Shown here: piece by piece, positions 1 through 7,158 of the stretch | How the letters are laid out: every line of letters begins with the position of its first letter | Position numbering within the stretch: the first letter of the stretch is position 1 | From: Micavibrio sp. UBA1672 | GTDB taxonomy: Bacteria; Pseudomonadota; Alphaproteobacteria; Micavibrionales; Micavibrionaceae | Length of the DNA: 21,242 nt | NCBI GenBank assembly: GCA_002320665.1 | Contig: DCKO01000045.1 | Location: 1 to 21,242 of the forward strand | Direction of reading: 5' to 3' | The notes under the pieces: model-generated | What the model was told of the DNA's origin: nothing | Database searches by the model: none | What the model saw: the letters and a program-made list of their open reading frames with translations, nothing else | Translations under genes and position numbers: made by a program

Positions 1-37
1 TCGTGAGCAAGATTATTGAGTGAGGCTGTTAAATACC

Positions 38-322
38 ATGGACACTGAAAAGCTATGGGAATGCAAGCAGGCTGTTGCGGGTATGGACGATAATATGTCC
101 TTATCTGACTACATATTCGTTATTTCAAATGGTAATGAAGTGACGGATGATCATATGCAGCAATTAAAGGCTGATTTGAGGTATGATGCAGGATTGGATG
201 AAGCTGATGTTGATTCTTTTTTGGCGCATATTCGTCAATCTGCCTCTGGGCCGATGGTTGATGTTCTGAAGGAAGAACTGAATATTGGTCCAGACCCCAG
301 CTTAGGTGAGCTTGGTTTTTAA
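38..322 (+). CDS. Small acidic protein of unknown function
   Basis: This is a 94-residue protein that I do not recognise. It is rich in Asp and Glu, has no membrane segment or signal peptide, and looks soluble and mostly helical, with a central stretch of Asp/Glu-rich helices at about residues 40-75. The frame is open back to a GTG at 20, just after an in-frame stop at 17-19. I prefer the ATG at 38 because a GAGG at 22-25 lies a plausible, slightly long distance upstream. A gene entering from outside the window may end at about 19-23, so this could be the last gene of an upstream operon. A strong terminator follows at 365-396. The gene is probably real because of its length and this terminator; its function is unknown. 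Confidence 0.6.
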   Translation: MDTEKLWECKQAVAGMDDNMSLSDYIFVISNGNEVTDDHMQQLKADLRYDAGLDEADVDSFLAHIRQSASGPMVDVLKEELNIGPDPSLGELGF

Positions 323-360
323 AGATTAATAAAGCTCTGGCTCTTTTATCTAATTTCATA

Positions 361-396
361 AAAAGTCCTGCTCTTATAGAGTAGGGCTTTTTTTTT
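361..396 (+). terminator. Rho-independent terminator
   Basis: A 10-bp stem, 365-374 with 378-387 (GTCCTGCTCT with AGAGTAGGGC, including two G-T pairs), closes a 3-base loop. It is followed directly by nine T residues at 388-396. This is a textbook intrinsic terminator and ends the transcript of the small acidic protein. It separates that gene from the exported-protein/gcv unit downstream. Confidence 0.9.
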
Positions 397-459
397 ATGC
401 GCGTGTGTAATAGTATTTATTCTGAGCTTGTAAAAATTGGTTATGTTATGATGTACGCT

Positions 460-1218
460 ATGCGCAGTTTTTTGATTTTTTCTTTTCTTTTTCTGCTTAC
501 GGTCCCGTCGACTTCTTTCGCGCAGTCAGGCGAGGGCAAGGATATGTATTCTCGGCGCAGTAGCAGTATTATCCGTTCTATGAAACAGGCTGAACAGCAA
601 TATGACGGGTTTTGGAAAGATTTGAATCAAGGGCGACTTGATGAAGGTGATTATTACCTGACTATGGTTTCGCTCAAGTCATATTATCAGCATACAAGTT
701 TTTATGAGGCTGACTCGGATAAGCTTGTCGATCAATTGATGCAATATGCTTTTAAATATGACACACAAGAGGATCCTCTTGAGGCTAATAAGGCTTTATA
801 TGAGTATAATGATTTTCTGAGAAAACATATTACTGATATTCAGGTTTTGTATATGGCTTATAATCTTAGTCGGCAGGATGCCAGTTTTGGTAATTCTATG
901 CATATGGAAAAACTGGTTAAGGCTCTTGAGCAGACTATTTTTACCAATCGAGAGTCTAGAGGGTTTCGGCCGGAAGATGCCCATATTGTTTCAAATTATG
1001 GAGAAGAAAAATTTATACTGCAAAGTCAGGGATTAGAAATTCTAGAAAAAGAAACATATGAGCCGAATATTGGTATTTTTTACAGTGTTTATGATGTGAG
1101 AGATCCCAAAACGGACGAAGAGTATAAGATCTTTATGGATTCCAGTATTCCCCACAATGCAATGGAGAAGAAAGCGATTTTGGAAAAGGAAAGCAAACCA
1201 ATCGTTCCAAAATTATAA
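460..1218 (+). CDS. Exported DUF4919-like protein
   Basis: This 252-residue protein starts with a clean Sec signal peptide: MR, a Phe/Leu-rich core, and likely cleavage after SFA. It should therefore be periplasmic or surface exposed. The mature part is helical and Tyr-rich. The C-terminal half has a pattern I associate with DUF4919: a helix followed by TNRESRGF, then an IVSNYGEEKFIL segment, then a Tyr/Asp-rich strand region ending in a charged tail. That assignment is by eye and moderate at best. The frame is open from an ATG at 397, which sits at the end of the terminator T-tract. ATGs at 448, 451 and 460 all keep the signal peptide; I chose 460 because it gives the canonical N-terminus, but no start has a good Shine-Dalgarno sequence. 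gcvT begins 17 bp downstream, so this gene may lead the gcv transcript. Confidence 0.75.
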   Translation: MRSFLIFSFLFLLTVPSTSFAQSGEGKDMYSRRSSSIIRSMKQAEQQYDGFWKDLNQGRLDEGDYYLTMVSLKSYYQHTSFYEADSDKLVDQLMQYAFKYDTQEDPLEANKALYEYNDFLRKHITDIQVLYMAYNLSRQDASFGNSMHMEKLVKALEQTIFTNRESRGFRPEDAHIVSNYGEEKFILQSQGLEILEKETYEPNIGIFYSVYDVRDPKTDEEYKIFMDSSIPHNAMEKKAILEKESKPIVPKL

Positions 1219-1235
1219 TTTTAAGGCTACGGATA

Positions 1236-2342
1236 ATGACAAAAAAAACGGCATTGTATGATGCACATAAGAAACTTGGCGCGAAAATGGGTGAGTTTGC
1301 GGGTTATGATATGCCTCTATATTATGATCTGGGCGTGAAGCAGGAGCATGAATGGACGCGATCTAAGGCCGGAATTTTTGATGTTTCCCATATGGGCCAG
1401 ATTTCGGTGAAGGGCGTAGAAGGCAGGAGTGACGCGGTCGAGTTTTTCGAGAAAATTACGCCTTCTTCTTTTGCAAAGCAGAAAATTGATCGTACGAAAT
1501 ATACGGTTCTGACCAATGAGCAGGGCGGGATTATCGATGATCTAATGGTGACCCGTACAGGTGAAAACGAGTTTCACTGTGTGATTAATGCGGGGTGTAA
1601 GGATAAGGATATAGATTGGATCAAGAGCCAGCTCACCGAAGGTCTGGAGTTTCATCATTATGATGATTGGTCGTTGATTGCGCTGCAAGGCCCAGCATCG
1701 CAATGGGTTCTAAAGCAAATACTGGACATTGATCTGTCTGATTTGCCTTATATGGGTCTTTGGGCGCAAGATGATTACAAGCTTTTTATCAGTCGCCTTG
1801 GTTATACGGGTGAGGATGGATTTGAGTTGAGTGTACCTAATGCGGATGCTGAAAAACTCTGGAATGATTTGCTATCCCATGATGATGTGCAGCCAATAGG
1901 GTTGGCAGCACGAGACTCTCTTAGGCTTGAAATGGGTTATTGTCTTTACGGGCATGATATTGATGCGACAACTTCGCCGCTAGAAGCTGATCTTGGCTGG
2001 GTCATGGGCAAGATGACCAATACAGGCTTTATTGGCGCGGATGTTGTATTGAAACAAAAAGAAGAGGGGATCACCCGCAAGCGCGTAGGTATTGAATTAC
2101 TTGATAAAGGTGTTGCGCGAGAAGGGGCCGAGGTGCAGCTTGAGGATGGTAGCATAATAGGCACATTATGTAGCGGTGGGTTTTCGCCAACCTTGGATTG
2201 TTCCATCGGGCAGGCATATTTGCCTATCAAGCATTCTGAACTGGGGACAAGTGTTTATGTTAATGTGCGTGGCCGGAAGCTTGAGGCGATTATTAGTGAT
2301 ATGCCCTTTGTAGAACCAAAAACAAAATCAAATAAGATATAA
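1236..2342 (+). CDS. gcvT: Glycine cleavage system T protein (aminomethyltransferase)
   Basis: GcvT takes the aminomethyl group carried on lipoyl-GcvH, releases ammonia and makes 5,10-methylenetetrahydrofolate. The 368-residue length is normal. Visible family signatures are the N-terminal region with GEFAGYDMPLYY and GIFDVSHMGQ, the folate-site loop NEQGGIIDDLMV, a middle GYTGEDGFEL motif, the LRLEMGYCLYGHDI segment, and a C-terminal barrel domain with GFSPTLDCSIGQAYLP. The gene starts at an ATG with only a weak AAGG upstream and is followed 15 bp later by gcvH. It is the first enzyme gene of the gcv operon. No glycine riboswitch is visible upstream, because only 17 bp separate it from the exported-protein gene. 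Confidence 0.97.
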   Translation: MTKKTALYDAHKKLGAKMGEFAGYDMPLYYDLGVKQEHEWTRSKAGIFDVSHMGQISVKGVEGRSDAVEFFEKITPSSFAKQKIDRTKYTVLTNEQGGIIDDLMVTRTGENEFHCVINAGCKDKDIDWIKSQLTEGLEFHHYDDWSLIALQGPASQWVLKQILDIDLSDLPYMGLWAQDDYKLFISRLGYTGEDGFELSVPNADAEKLWNDLLSHDDVQPIGLAARDSLRLEMGYCLYGHDIDATTSPLEADLGWVMGKMTNTGFIGADVVLKQKEEGITRKRVGIELLDKGVAREGAEVQLEDGSIIGTLCSGGFSPTLDCSIGQAYLPIKHSELGTSVYVNVRGRKLEAIISDMPFVEPKTKSNKI

Positions 2343-2357
2343 GTAGGAGAGAAAAAT

Positions 2358-2732
2358 ATGGCTGAGATGAAATACACTAAAGATCATGAATGTGTTTACT
2401 TAGATGGTGATACAGCGTGGGTCGGGATCAGTAAACACGCGCAAGATGCCCTTGGTGATCTGGTTTTTGTAGAATTGCCGGAACTGGGTAAAACCGTGGA
2501 TAAGGGCGAGGATGTTGCTGTGGTTGAATCTGTGAAAACAGCCGCAGAGGTTTATGCGCCCTTGGCCGGAGAAGTCATTGAGGTTAATGAAATTATGGAA
2601 AGCGATTATGATCTGATTGCTAAACCCGTCAATGAACAGGGGTGGATTGTGAAGCTTAAGGTTTCGGATGCGTCAGGTGATGATTTAATGGATGAGGCTG
2701 CTTATGCCGAGTATTTGAAAGAGGTTGATTAG
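2358..2732 (+). CDS. gcvH: Glycine cleavage system H protein (lipoyl carrier)
   Basis: GcvH is the small shuttle protein that carries the aminomethyl intermediate from P-protein to T-protein on a lipoyl arm. The 124-residue length is typical. The lipoylation site is Lys60 within VVESVKTAAEVYAP, and the flanking ISKHAQDALGDLVFVELP and AGEVIEVNE segments match the family. The start has a good AGGAGAG Shine-Dalgarno at 2345-2351. gcvPA starts 3 bp after the stop, consistent with translational coupling. Confidence 0.98.
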   Translation: MAEMKYTKDHECVYLDGDTAWVGISKHAQDALGDLVFVELPELGKTVDKGEDVAVVESVKTAAEVYAPLAGEVIEVNEIMESDYDLIAKPVNEQGWIVKLKVSDASGDDLMDEAAYAEYLKEVD

Positions 2733-2735
2733 TCC

Positions 2736-4013
2736 ATGAGATACCTACCTTTAAGTCAGAAAGCGCATGAGGAAATGCTGGATGCAGTCGGGGCGGCGCG
2801 CATCCGTGATCTTTATAAGGATGTGCCGGAGAGTGCTTTGCTGGATGGTCCGGTGGATATGCCAAACCATAAGGGTGAGCTAGAGGTGGATCGCGAACTC
2901 TCGGCAATGGCGGCTAAGAACAGAAGTGCAGCGGACGGGCCGTTTTTTCTCGGGGCAGGGGTGTATTATCACCATGTGCCTGCGACCGTGGATTATATCA
3001 TTCAGCGCAGCGAATTTCTGACCGCCTATACCCCGTATCAGCCTGAAATTGCACAAGGTACGCTTCAGGTCGTCTTTGAATTCCAGAGCTTTATTGCTCA
3101 ACTGACGGGGCAGGACATAGCCAATGCTTCGCTTTATGATGGCTCTACGGCTTGCGTGGAGGCAGCGCTTATGGCGATGCGTATCACCAAGCGCCGCAAG
3201 GTTGCGATTGGCACGCCGCTTCATCCTGAATACCGCAAGGTTATGGATAGCTATATGGGTAATCTGGGTGATGTCGAGATTGAAGATGGCGAGCCGGATG
3301 AAAATACGGCGTGCGTTATTGTACAATCACCGGACTTTTTTGGTAATCCTCATGCTTATGCTGAGTGGCGCAAAAAATGTAATGAAACAGGTGCAATGCT
3401 GGTTGTTGTTGTAACCGAGATTGTTTCCCTTGGTTTGCTGCCTGCACCTGTAGAGGCTGATATTGTCTGTGGTGAAGGGCAGGGCATTGGTCTTGCTATG
3501 AGCTATGGCGGGCCGCATTTGGGCTTTTTTGCGTGTAAGGAAAAATATTTGCGGCAGATGCCCGGGCGGATTTGCGGCATGACCGAGGATGCGGACGGGC
3601 GTAGGGGTTTTGTGCTGACGCTTTCGACGCGTGAGCAACATATCAGGCGTGACAAGGCCACAAGTAATATCTGTACGAACCAAGGATTATGTGCGCTGGC
3701 GTTTACGGTGCATATGAGTTTATTAGGTGAGACGGGCTTTAGCCAGCTTGCGCGGGTTAATCATGAGAAAGCCTGCGCTTTGGCGGATGCGTTGGAAAAT
3801 ATTGACGGCGTTGCATTAGAAAACCAGAATTTTTTTAACGAGTTTGTGATCACTTTGACTAAACCAGCCAAAGAAATTTGTGACGCTCTGATCGGGGAAG
3901 GGATTATTGCAGGTTATCCGCTGGAGGGTGATCGTATGCTGGTTTGTGCAACGGAGATGGTCACGGATAAAGATATTGAGGTGCTTGCGAAAGCATTAAG
4001 AAAGGTGCTGTAA
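2736..4013 (+). CDS. gcvPA: Glycine dehydrogenase (decarboxylating) subunit 1
   Basis: This is the N-terminal half of the P-protein in the split form of glycine decarboxylase. It pairs with GcvPB (4423-5928) to form the PLP-dependent enzyme that decarboxylates glycine. The 425 residues are close to, or slightly under, the usual size. Recognisable segments are the N-terminal YLPLSQKAHEEML, FLGAGVYYHHVPATVDYI, TAYTPYQPEIAQGTLQ, NASLYDGSTACVEAA and GGPHLGFFACKEKYLRQMPGRI. As expected for this subunit, the PLP lysine is not here but in GcvPB. The start is an ATG 3 bp after the gcvH stop. It is separated from gcvPB by a small unrelated membrane-protein gene, which is unusual. Confidence 0.96.
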   Translation: MRYLPLSQKAHEEMLDAVGAARIRDLYKDVPESALLDGPVDMPNHKGELEVDRELSAMAAKNRSAADGPFFLGAGVYYHHVPATVDYIIQRSEFLTAYTPYQPEIAQGTLQVVFEFQSFIAQLTGQDIANASLYDGSTACVEAALMAMRITKRRKVAIGTPLHPEYRKVMDSYMGNLGDVEIEDGEPDENTACVIVQSPDFFGNPHAYAEWRKKCNETGAMLVVVVTEIVSLGLLPAPVEADIVCGEGQGIGLAMSYGGPHLGFFACKEKYLRQMPGRICGMTEDADGRRGFVLTLSTREQHIRRDKATSNICTNQGLCALAFTVHMSLLGETGFSQLARVNHEKACALADALENIDGVALENQNFFNEFVITLTKPAKEICDALIGEGIIAGYPLEGDRMLVCATEMVTDKDIEVLAKALRKVL

Positions 4014-4017
4014 AATT

Positions 4018-4419
4018 ATGAGATCTCCTTGGCCGACAGTCGTTATATTTGTGTTTTGTATCGCGTGTTTGCTGTCCTTTATCATGTTTAATCTTTCCGG
4101 TGTCGAGCCAACGGCACGCTCCAAGATGAAAGTTCTGAAATGCTCTAATTCTTCATTTGATATGGCTATGATGATTGATACTGGAAATGATGAATTTTAT
4201 GTATCAGGCAAGAAAATCGAGGCAGAAAATATCAAGACGTTCAATGATATGGCGATTGAAGCGCAGTGGTCGCATAGTGGCGGGCGAACGGAGATTTTTC
4301 TGGATCGCGTAACCGGAAAGGCTAGGATTCTGGAATTTAAAGATGGTGTTATGCCCAATCCTGATGTGCCTAGCGCTGAGGATGAGTTGGATTGTCAATA
4401 TACAGGCACGGAGTTTTAA
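4018..4419 (+). CDS. Small membrane-anchored protein of unknown function inside the gcv operon
   Basis: This 133-residue protein has an N-terminal membrane segment or uncleaved signal at about residues 7-26. A soluble domain of about 95 residues should then lie outside the cytoplasm. That domain reads as an alternating beta-strand protein, with a WSHSGGRTEIFLDRVTGKARI stretch split by a turn and a Cys pair (Cys42 and Cys126) that could form a disulfide. The 'IxLDRVTGxxxI then Cys' pattern resembles small beta-barrel-like envelope proteins, but I cannot name a family. The gene is tightly packed, 4 bp after gcvPA and 3 bp before gcvPB, so it is almost certainly co-transcribed with the gcv genes. 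Its codon use looks like its neighbours, so I see no sign of recent transfer. Its function is unknown. Confidence 0.85.
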   Translation: MRSPWPTVVIFVFCIACLLSFIMFNLSGVEPTARSKMKVLKCSNSSFDMAMMIDTGNDEFYVSGKKIEAENIKTFNDMAIEAQWSHSGGRTEIFLDRVTGKARILEFKDGVMPNPDVPSAEDELDCQYTGTEF

Positions 4420-4422
4420 AAT

Positions 4423-5928
4423 ATGACAGGTGAGTTACCAAATCCGGAATCTAATCGCGGTCTTCATTATGAGGAAAGCTTGCTATGGGAGAAGGAGCGT
4501 AGCGAGCGTCCGGGGGTGGATTTACCGGAAAGCACAGGCGTGGCGTTGCGCACCGGATTGCCGGAGCGCGGTGATATGGGCTTGCCGCAAGTCTCCGAGC
4601 CGCAGGCTTTGCGCCATTTTGTGCGTATGAGCACATGGAATTACTCGATTGATCACGGGTTTTTCCCGCTGGGCAGTTGCACGATGAAGCATAATCCGCG
4701 TTTGAATGAGAAAATGGCGCGCCTTAGCGGTTTTGCGCATATTCATCCAATGCAGCCCGAGAGCACTGTGCAGGGTGCTTTGGAATTGATGTATGAGCTA
4801 CAGGATTGGCTGGGGACGCTGACGGGGTTGCCCGGTGTGTGTCTTGCGCCTTCGGCTGGTGCGCATGGGGAGCTTGCGGGGATGATGACGATCCGCCGCG
4901 CTCATGATGTGCAGGGCAATGAGAGCCGCAAGGTTGTGCTGATCCCTGATTCTGCGCATGGAACTAATCCGGCGACGGCGGTGATGTGCGGCTTTACGGT
5001 ACGAAATATTCCGACAGGACCGGAAGGGCGCTTAACCGTCGAGGCGTTCAAAGAGGCGCTTTATAAGGGTGATGAGCAGGGCGCAGATATTGCGGGGATG
5101 ATGGTGACCAACCCGAATACGTGCGGACTTTTTGAAAGTAATATCTTGGAGATCGCCGATTTGCTGCATGAGGCGGGCGGGTATTTCTATTGTGATGGTG
5201 CGAATTTCAATGCACTTGTGGGCCGTGTGAGACCTGCGGATTTTGGTGTGGATGTGATGCATATCAATTTGCACAAGACGTTTTCGACGCCCCATGGCGG
5301 CGGTGGGCCGGGTTCTGGGCCGATTTGCTGCACCGAAGAGTTGGCGCAATATATGCCTGTGCCGGTGGTCTTGAAGGGGGGCGATGCATATTGCCTGGAA
5401 ACCAAAGAAGATAGAGAGACAACGCTTGGCACATTAAAGGCGTTCCAAGGGCAGTTCGGGATGTTCGTAAGGGCGCTGTCCTATATCATGTCGCACGGGG
5501 CGGATGGTCTGGCGCAGGTTTCCGGCGATGCGGTTTTATCGGCGAATTATTTGATGGCCAAGCTGGGGCAGGAGTATCACGTGCCCTATGAGGGGCCGTG
5601 CATGCATGAATGTTTGCTCACCGATAAGAAGCAAAAAGAGTTTAACGTGACGACGCTGGATATTGCCAAAGCCTTGATCGAGCATGGCTATCACCCGATG
5701 ACGGTGTATTTCCCGCTTGTCCTGTCGGGGACGATGCTGATCGAGCCGACCGAAACAGAGAGCAAGGATGCGCTGGATCGCTTTGTCGAGACCATGACCG
5801 AGATCGCCAAGGATGCCAAAGATAAGGGCGAGGAGTACTTCCATAGCTTGCCGCAATCTTCGCCGCGCAAGCGTCTGGATGAGGTCAAGGCGGCGCGGAA
5901 TCCGGTTTTGCGGTGGAAGGCGTCATAA
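4423..5928 (+). CDS. gcvPB: Glycine dehydrogenase (decarboxylating) subunit 2
   Basis: This is the C-terminal, catalytic half of the split P-protein. It binds PLP and, with GcvPA, decarboxylates glycine onto lipoyl-GcvH. At 501 residues it is of normal length. Visible signatures are GFFPLGSCTMKHNPR, LAPSAGAHGELAGMM, PDSAHGTNPATAVMCG, MMVTNPNTCGLFE and the PLP site INLHKTFSTPHGGGGPG, with Lys285 as the Schiff-base lysine. The C-terminus has the family's HPMTVYFPLVLSGTMLIEPTETESK stretch. The gene is last in the operon and is followed within 12 bp by a double-hairpin repeat that may help end or stabilise the transcript. Confidence 0.97.
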   Translation: MTGELPNPESNRGLHYEESLLWEKERSERPGVDLPESTGVALRTGLPERGDMGLPQVSEPQALRHFVRMSTWNYSIDHGFFPLGSCTMKHNPRLNEKMARLSGFAHIHPMQPESTVQGALELMYELQDWLGTLTGLPGVCLAPSAGAHGELAGMMTIRRAHDVQGNESRKVVLIPDSAHGTNPATAVMCGFTVRNIPTGPEGRLTVEAFKEALYKGDEQGADIAGMMVTNPNTCGLFESNILEIADLLHEAGGYFYCDGANFNALVGRVRPADFGVDVMHINLHKTFSTPHGGGGPGSGPICCTEELAQYMPVPVVLKGGDAYCLETKEDRETTLGTLKAFQGQFGMFVRALSYIMSHGADGLAQVSGDAVLSANYLMAKLGQEYHVPYEGPCMHECLLTDKKQKEFNVTTLDIAKALIEHGYHPMTVYFPLVLSGTMLIEPTETESKDALDRFVETMTEIAKDAKDKGEEYFHSLPQSSPRKRLDEVKAARNPVLRWKAS

Positions 5929-5939
5929 TTACTCTGTTC

Positions 5940-6020
5940 GTCATCGCCTGAATTGATTTATCAATTCTAGGGCGATCCATAGATTCCCCTAGAATTAGCT
6001 TTGCCAATTCGGGGAATGAC
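5940..6020 (+). repeat. Double-hairpin palindromic repeat, copy A
   Basis: This 81-bp element is bounded by GTCAT (5940-5944) and ATGAC (6016-6020). It contains two hairpins. Hairpin 1 spans 5943-5976, with outer arms ATCGCC/GGCGAT and inner arms GAATTGAT/ATCAATTC. Hairpin 2 spans 5983-6017, with outer arms ATTCCCC/GGGGAAT and inner arms GAATT/AATTC. A related copy lies in inverted orientation at 7017-7108. The elements resemble REP/BIME-type repeats with GTCATTCCC ends. Its position just after gcvPB would let it act as a transcript end or stabiliser, but that role is inferred. Confidence 0.85.
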
Positions 6021-6194
6021 GGAATATAGTATTTACAGGGATATGCATAGTTTTTCATTTTCTTCTGGAAATTCATGATTTTTTCGTGTAGTACAGTGCT
6101 AATCCCCTTAAAAGAGAGATTGAAAATAATCGAAAACGGCTAGAGCCGATACGAATTTTGGGCGGGAGATAAAGTAAATTTAAAGGTGAATTTT

Positions 6195-6386
6195 ATGGCA
6201 AAAACAAGTCCGGCAGAATTTGTAAAACAAGTTAAAAACGAAGGCAAGAAAATCACATGGCCTTCGAAACAGGAAGTCATCGCCAGTATGATTGCTGTGT
6301 TTATCATGGTGTTTATTTCTGCGGTGTTTTTGTATTTTGCCGACCAGATTATCTCGTATGTCATACGGATGATTTTGGGCATATAA
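6195..6386 (+). CDS. secE: Preprotein translocase subunit SecE
   Basis: SecE is the small essential clamp of the SecYEG inner-membrane channel. The 63-residue single-span form is typical of alphaproteobacteria: an amphipathic N-terminal helix with EFVKQVKNEGKKITWPSKQE, including the diagnostic TWPS, followed by one membrane helix at about residues 33-55. The frame is open from a GTG at 6186, but AAGGTG at 6183-6188 serves as Shine-Dalgarno for the ATG at 6195, so I place the start there. nusG follows 31 bp downstream, the classic pairing. The 170 bp upstream contain no tRNA-Trp gene, which often precedes secE. Confidence 0.95.
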   Translation: MAKTSPAEFVKQVKNEGKKITWPSKQEVIASMIAVFIMVFISAVFLYFADQIISYVIRMILGI

Positions 6387-6417
6387 GGAACAGGTTTCAT
6401 TAGGAAGGGTAAAGAAG

Positions 6418-6951
6418 ATGGCTAAACGTTGGTATGTATTGCACGTCTATTCAGGTTTCGAAAACAGAGTTGCCGAAGGCATCAAGGAAAAGGCCGCCAA
6501 GCAAGGCCTAGAGGATCATATTGAGGAAATCCTTGTGCCGACCGAAGAGGTTGTTGAGGTCAAACGCGGTCAGCGCGTGAATGCCGAGCGTAAATTCTTC
6601 CCTGGTTATGTGCTGGCGAAGTTGGAGATGACTGATGATGTGTGGCACTTGATCAAAGACACACCAAAGGTTAGCGGCTTTCTTGGGGCAGGCGGAAACA
6701 AGCCCGTGCCGATCAGCGAAAGAGAGGCCCAGCGCATTATCACGCAGGTGCAAGAAGGGATCGAACGTCCGCGTCCCTCCGTCATCTACGATATTGGCGA
6801 AGAAGTCAAAGTTACAGACGGCCCGTTTGCGTCCTTTAATGGTATTGTTGAGGAAATCGACGAGGAAAAAGCCAAGCTCAAAGTTTCTGTTTCCATTTTT
6901 GGTCGTTCAACGCCGGTGGAGCTGGAATACTCTCAAGTCGAGAAATCATAA
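6418..6951 (+). CDS. nusG: Transcription termination/antitermination factor NusG
   Basis: NusG binds RNA polymerase as a processivity factor and couples it to Rho or the ribosome. This 177-residue protein has the NGN domain at about residues 4-110 (KRWYVLHVYSGFENRVAEGIKEKA, EEVVEVKRGQRVNAERKFFPGYV, VSGFLG) and the C-terminal KOW domain at about 125-175 (GEEVKVTDGPFASFNGIVEEID). Its length is normal for alphaproteobacteria. It follows secE closely. Unusually, no rplK follows: the next items are a repeat element and a minus-strand gene. Confidence 0.97.
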   Translation: MAKRWYVLHVYSGFENRVAEGIKEKAAKQGLEDHIEEILVPTEEVVEVKRGQRVNAERKFFPGYVLAKLEMTDDVWHLIKDTPKVSGFLGAGGNKPVPISEREAQRIITQVQEGIERPRPSVIYDIGEEVKVTDGPFASFNGIVEEIDEEKAKLKVSVSIFGRSTPVELEYSQVEKS

Positions 6952-7016
6952 AGAGCTGCGATCGTTCGGTTTTTTAACCGCAGATGGACACGAATAAACA
7001 CAAATATCTTAATGGC

Positions 7017-7108
7017 GTCATTCCCTGAATTTCTGAATAGGAAATTCTAAGGGAATCTAGAAAAATATGGATCGCCTTAGAATTTGTTTTACAAATTCAG
7101 GCGATGAC
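7017..7108 (-). repeat. Double-hairpin palindromic repeat, copy B (inverted relative to copy A)
   Basis: This 92-bp element is bounded by GTCAT and ATGAC. Read on the minus strand it matches copy A: it begins with the same 15 bases, shares the AATTCTA-GGCGATCCATA centre, and ends in GGGAATGAC. Its hairpins are 7020-7056 (ATTCCC/GGGAAT with GAATTTC/GAAATTC inside) and 7071-7105 (ATCGCC/GGCGAT with GAATTTGT/ACAAATTC inside). Arm bases differ between copies A and B in complementary pairs, which suggests that the folded structure is conserved. The two copies bracket secE-nusG. Confidence 0.85.
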
Positions 7109-7158
7109 GTGCGTTTTCTGGTTGTATTATCCCAAATCAAACGCTGTTTGCTTTTGGT

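Noticed and set aside
323..460. Glycine riboswitch upstream of the gcv genes
   Set aside because: The stretch lacks the tandem aptamer layout. It holds only the intrinsic terminator and about 60 bases before the exported-protein gene.
1946..2230. Minus-strand frame of 94 codons inside gcvT
   Set aside because: Low-complexity Ser/Pro-rich shadow of a clearly coding plus-strand gene.
6021..6194. tRNA-Trp or a strong promoter before secE
   Set aside because: No tRNA cloverleaf or TTC loop is present. A TACAGT (6092-6097) resembles a -10 box, but no acceptable -35 box sits at the right distance.
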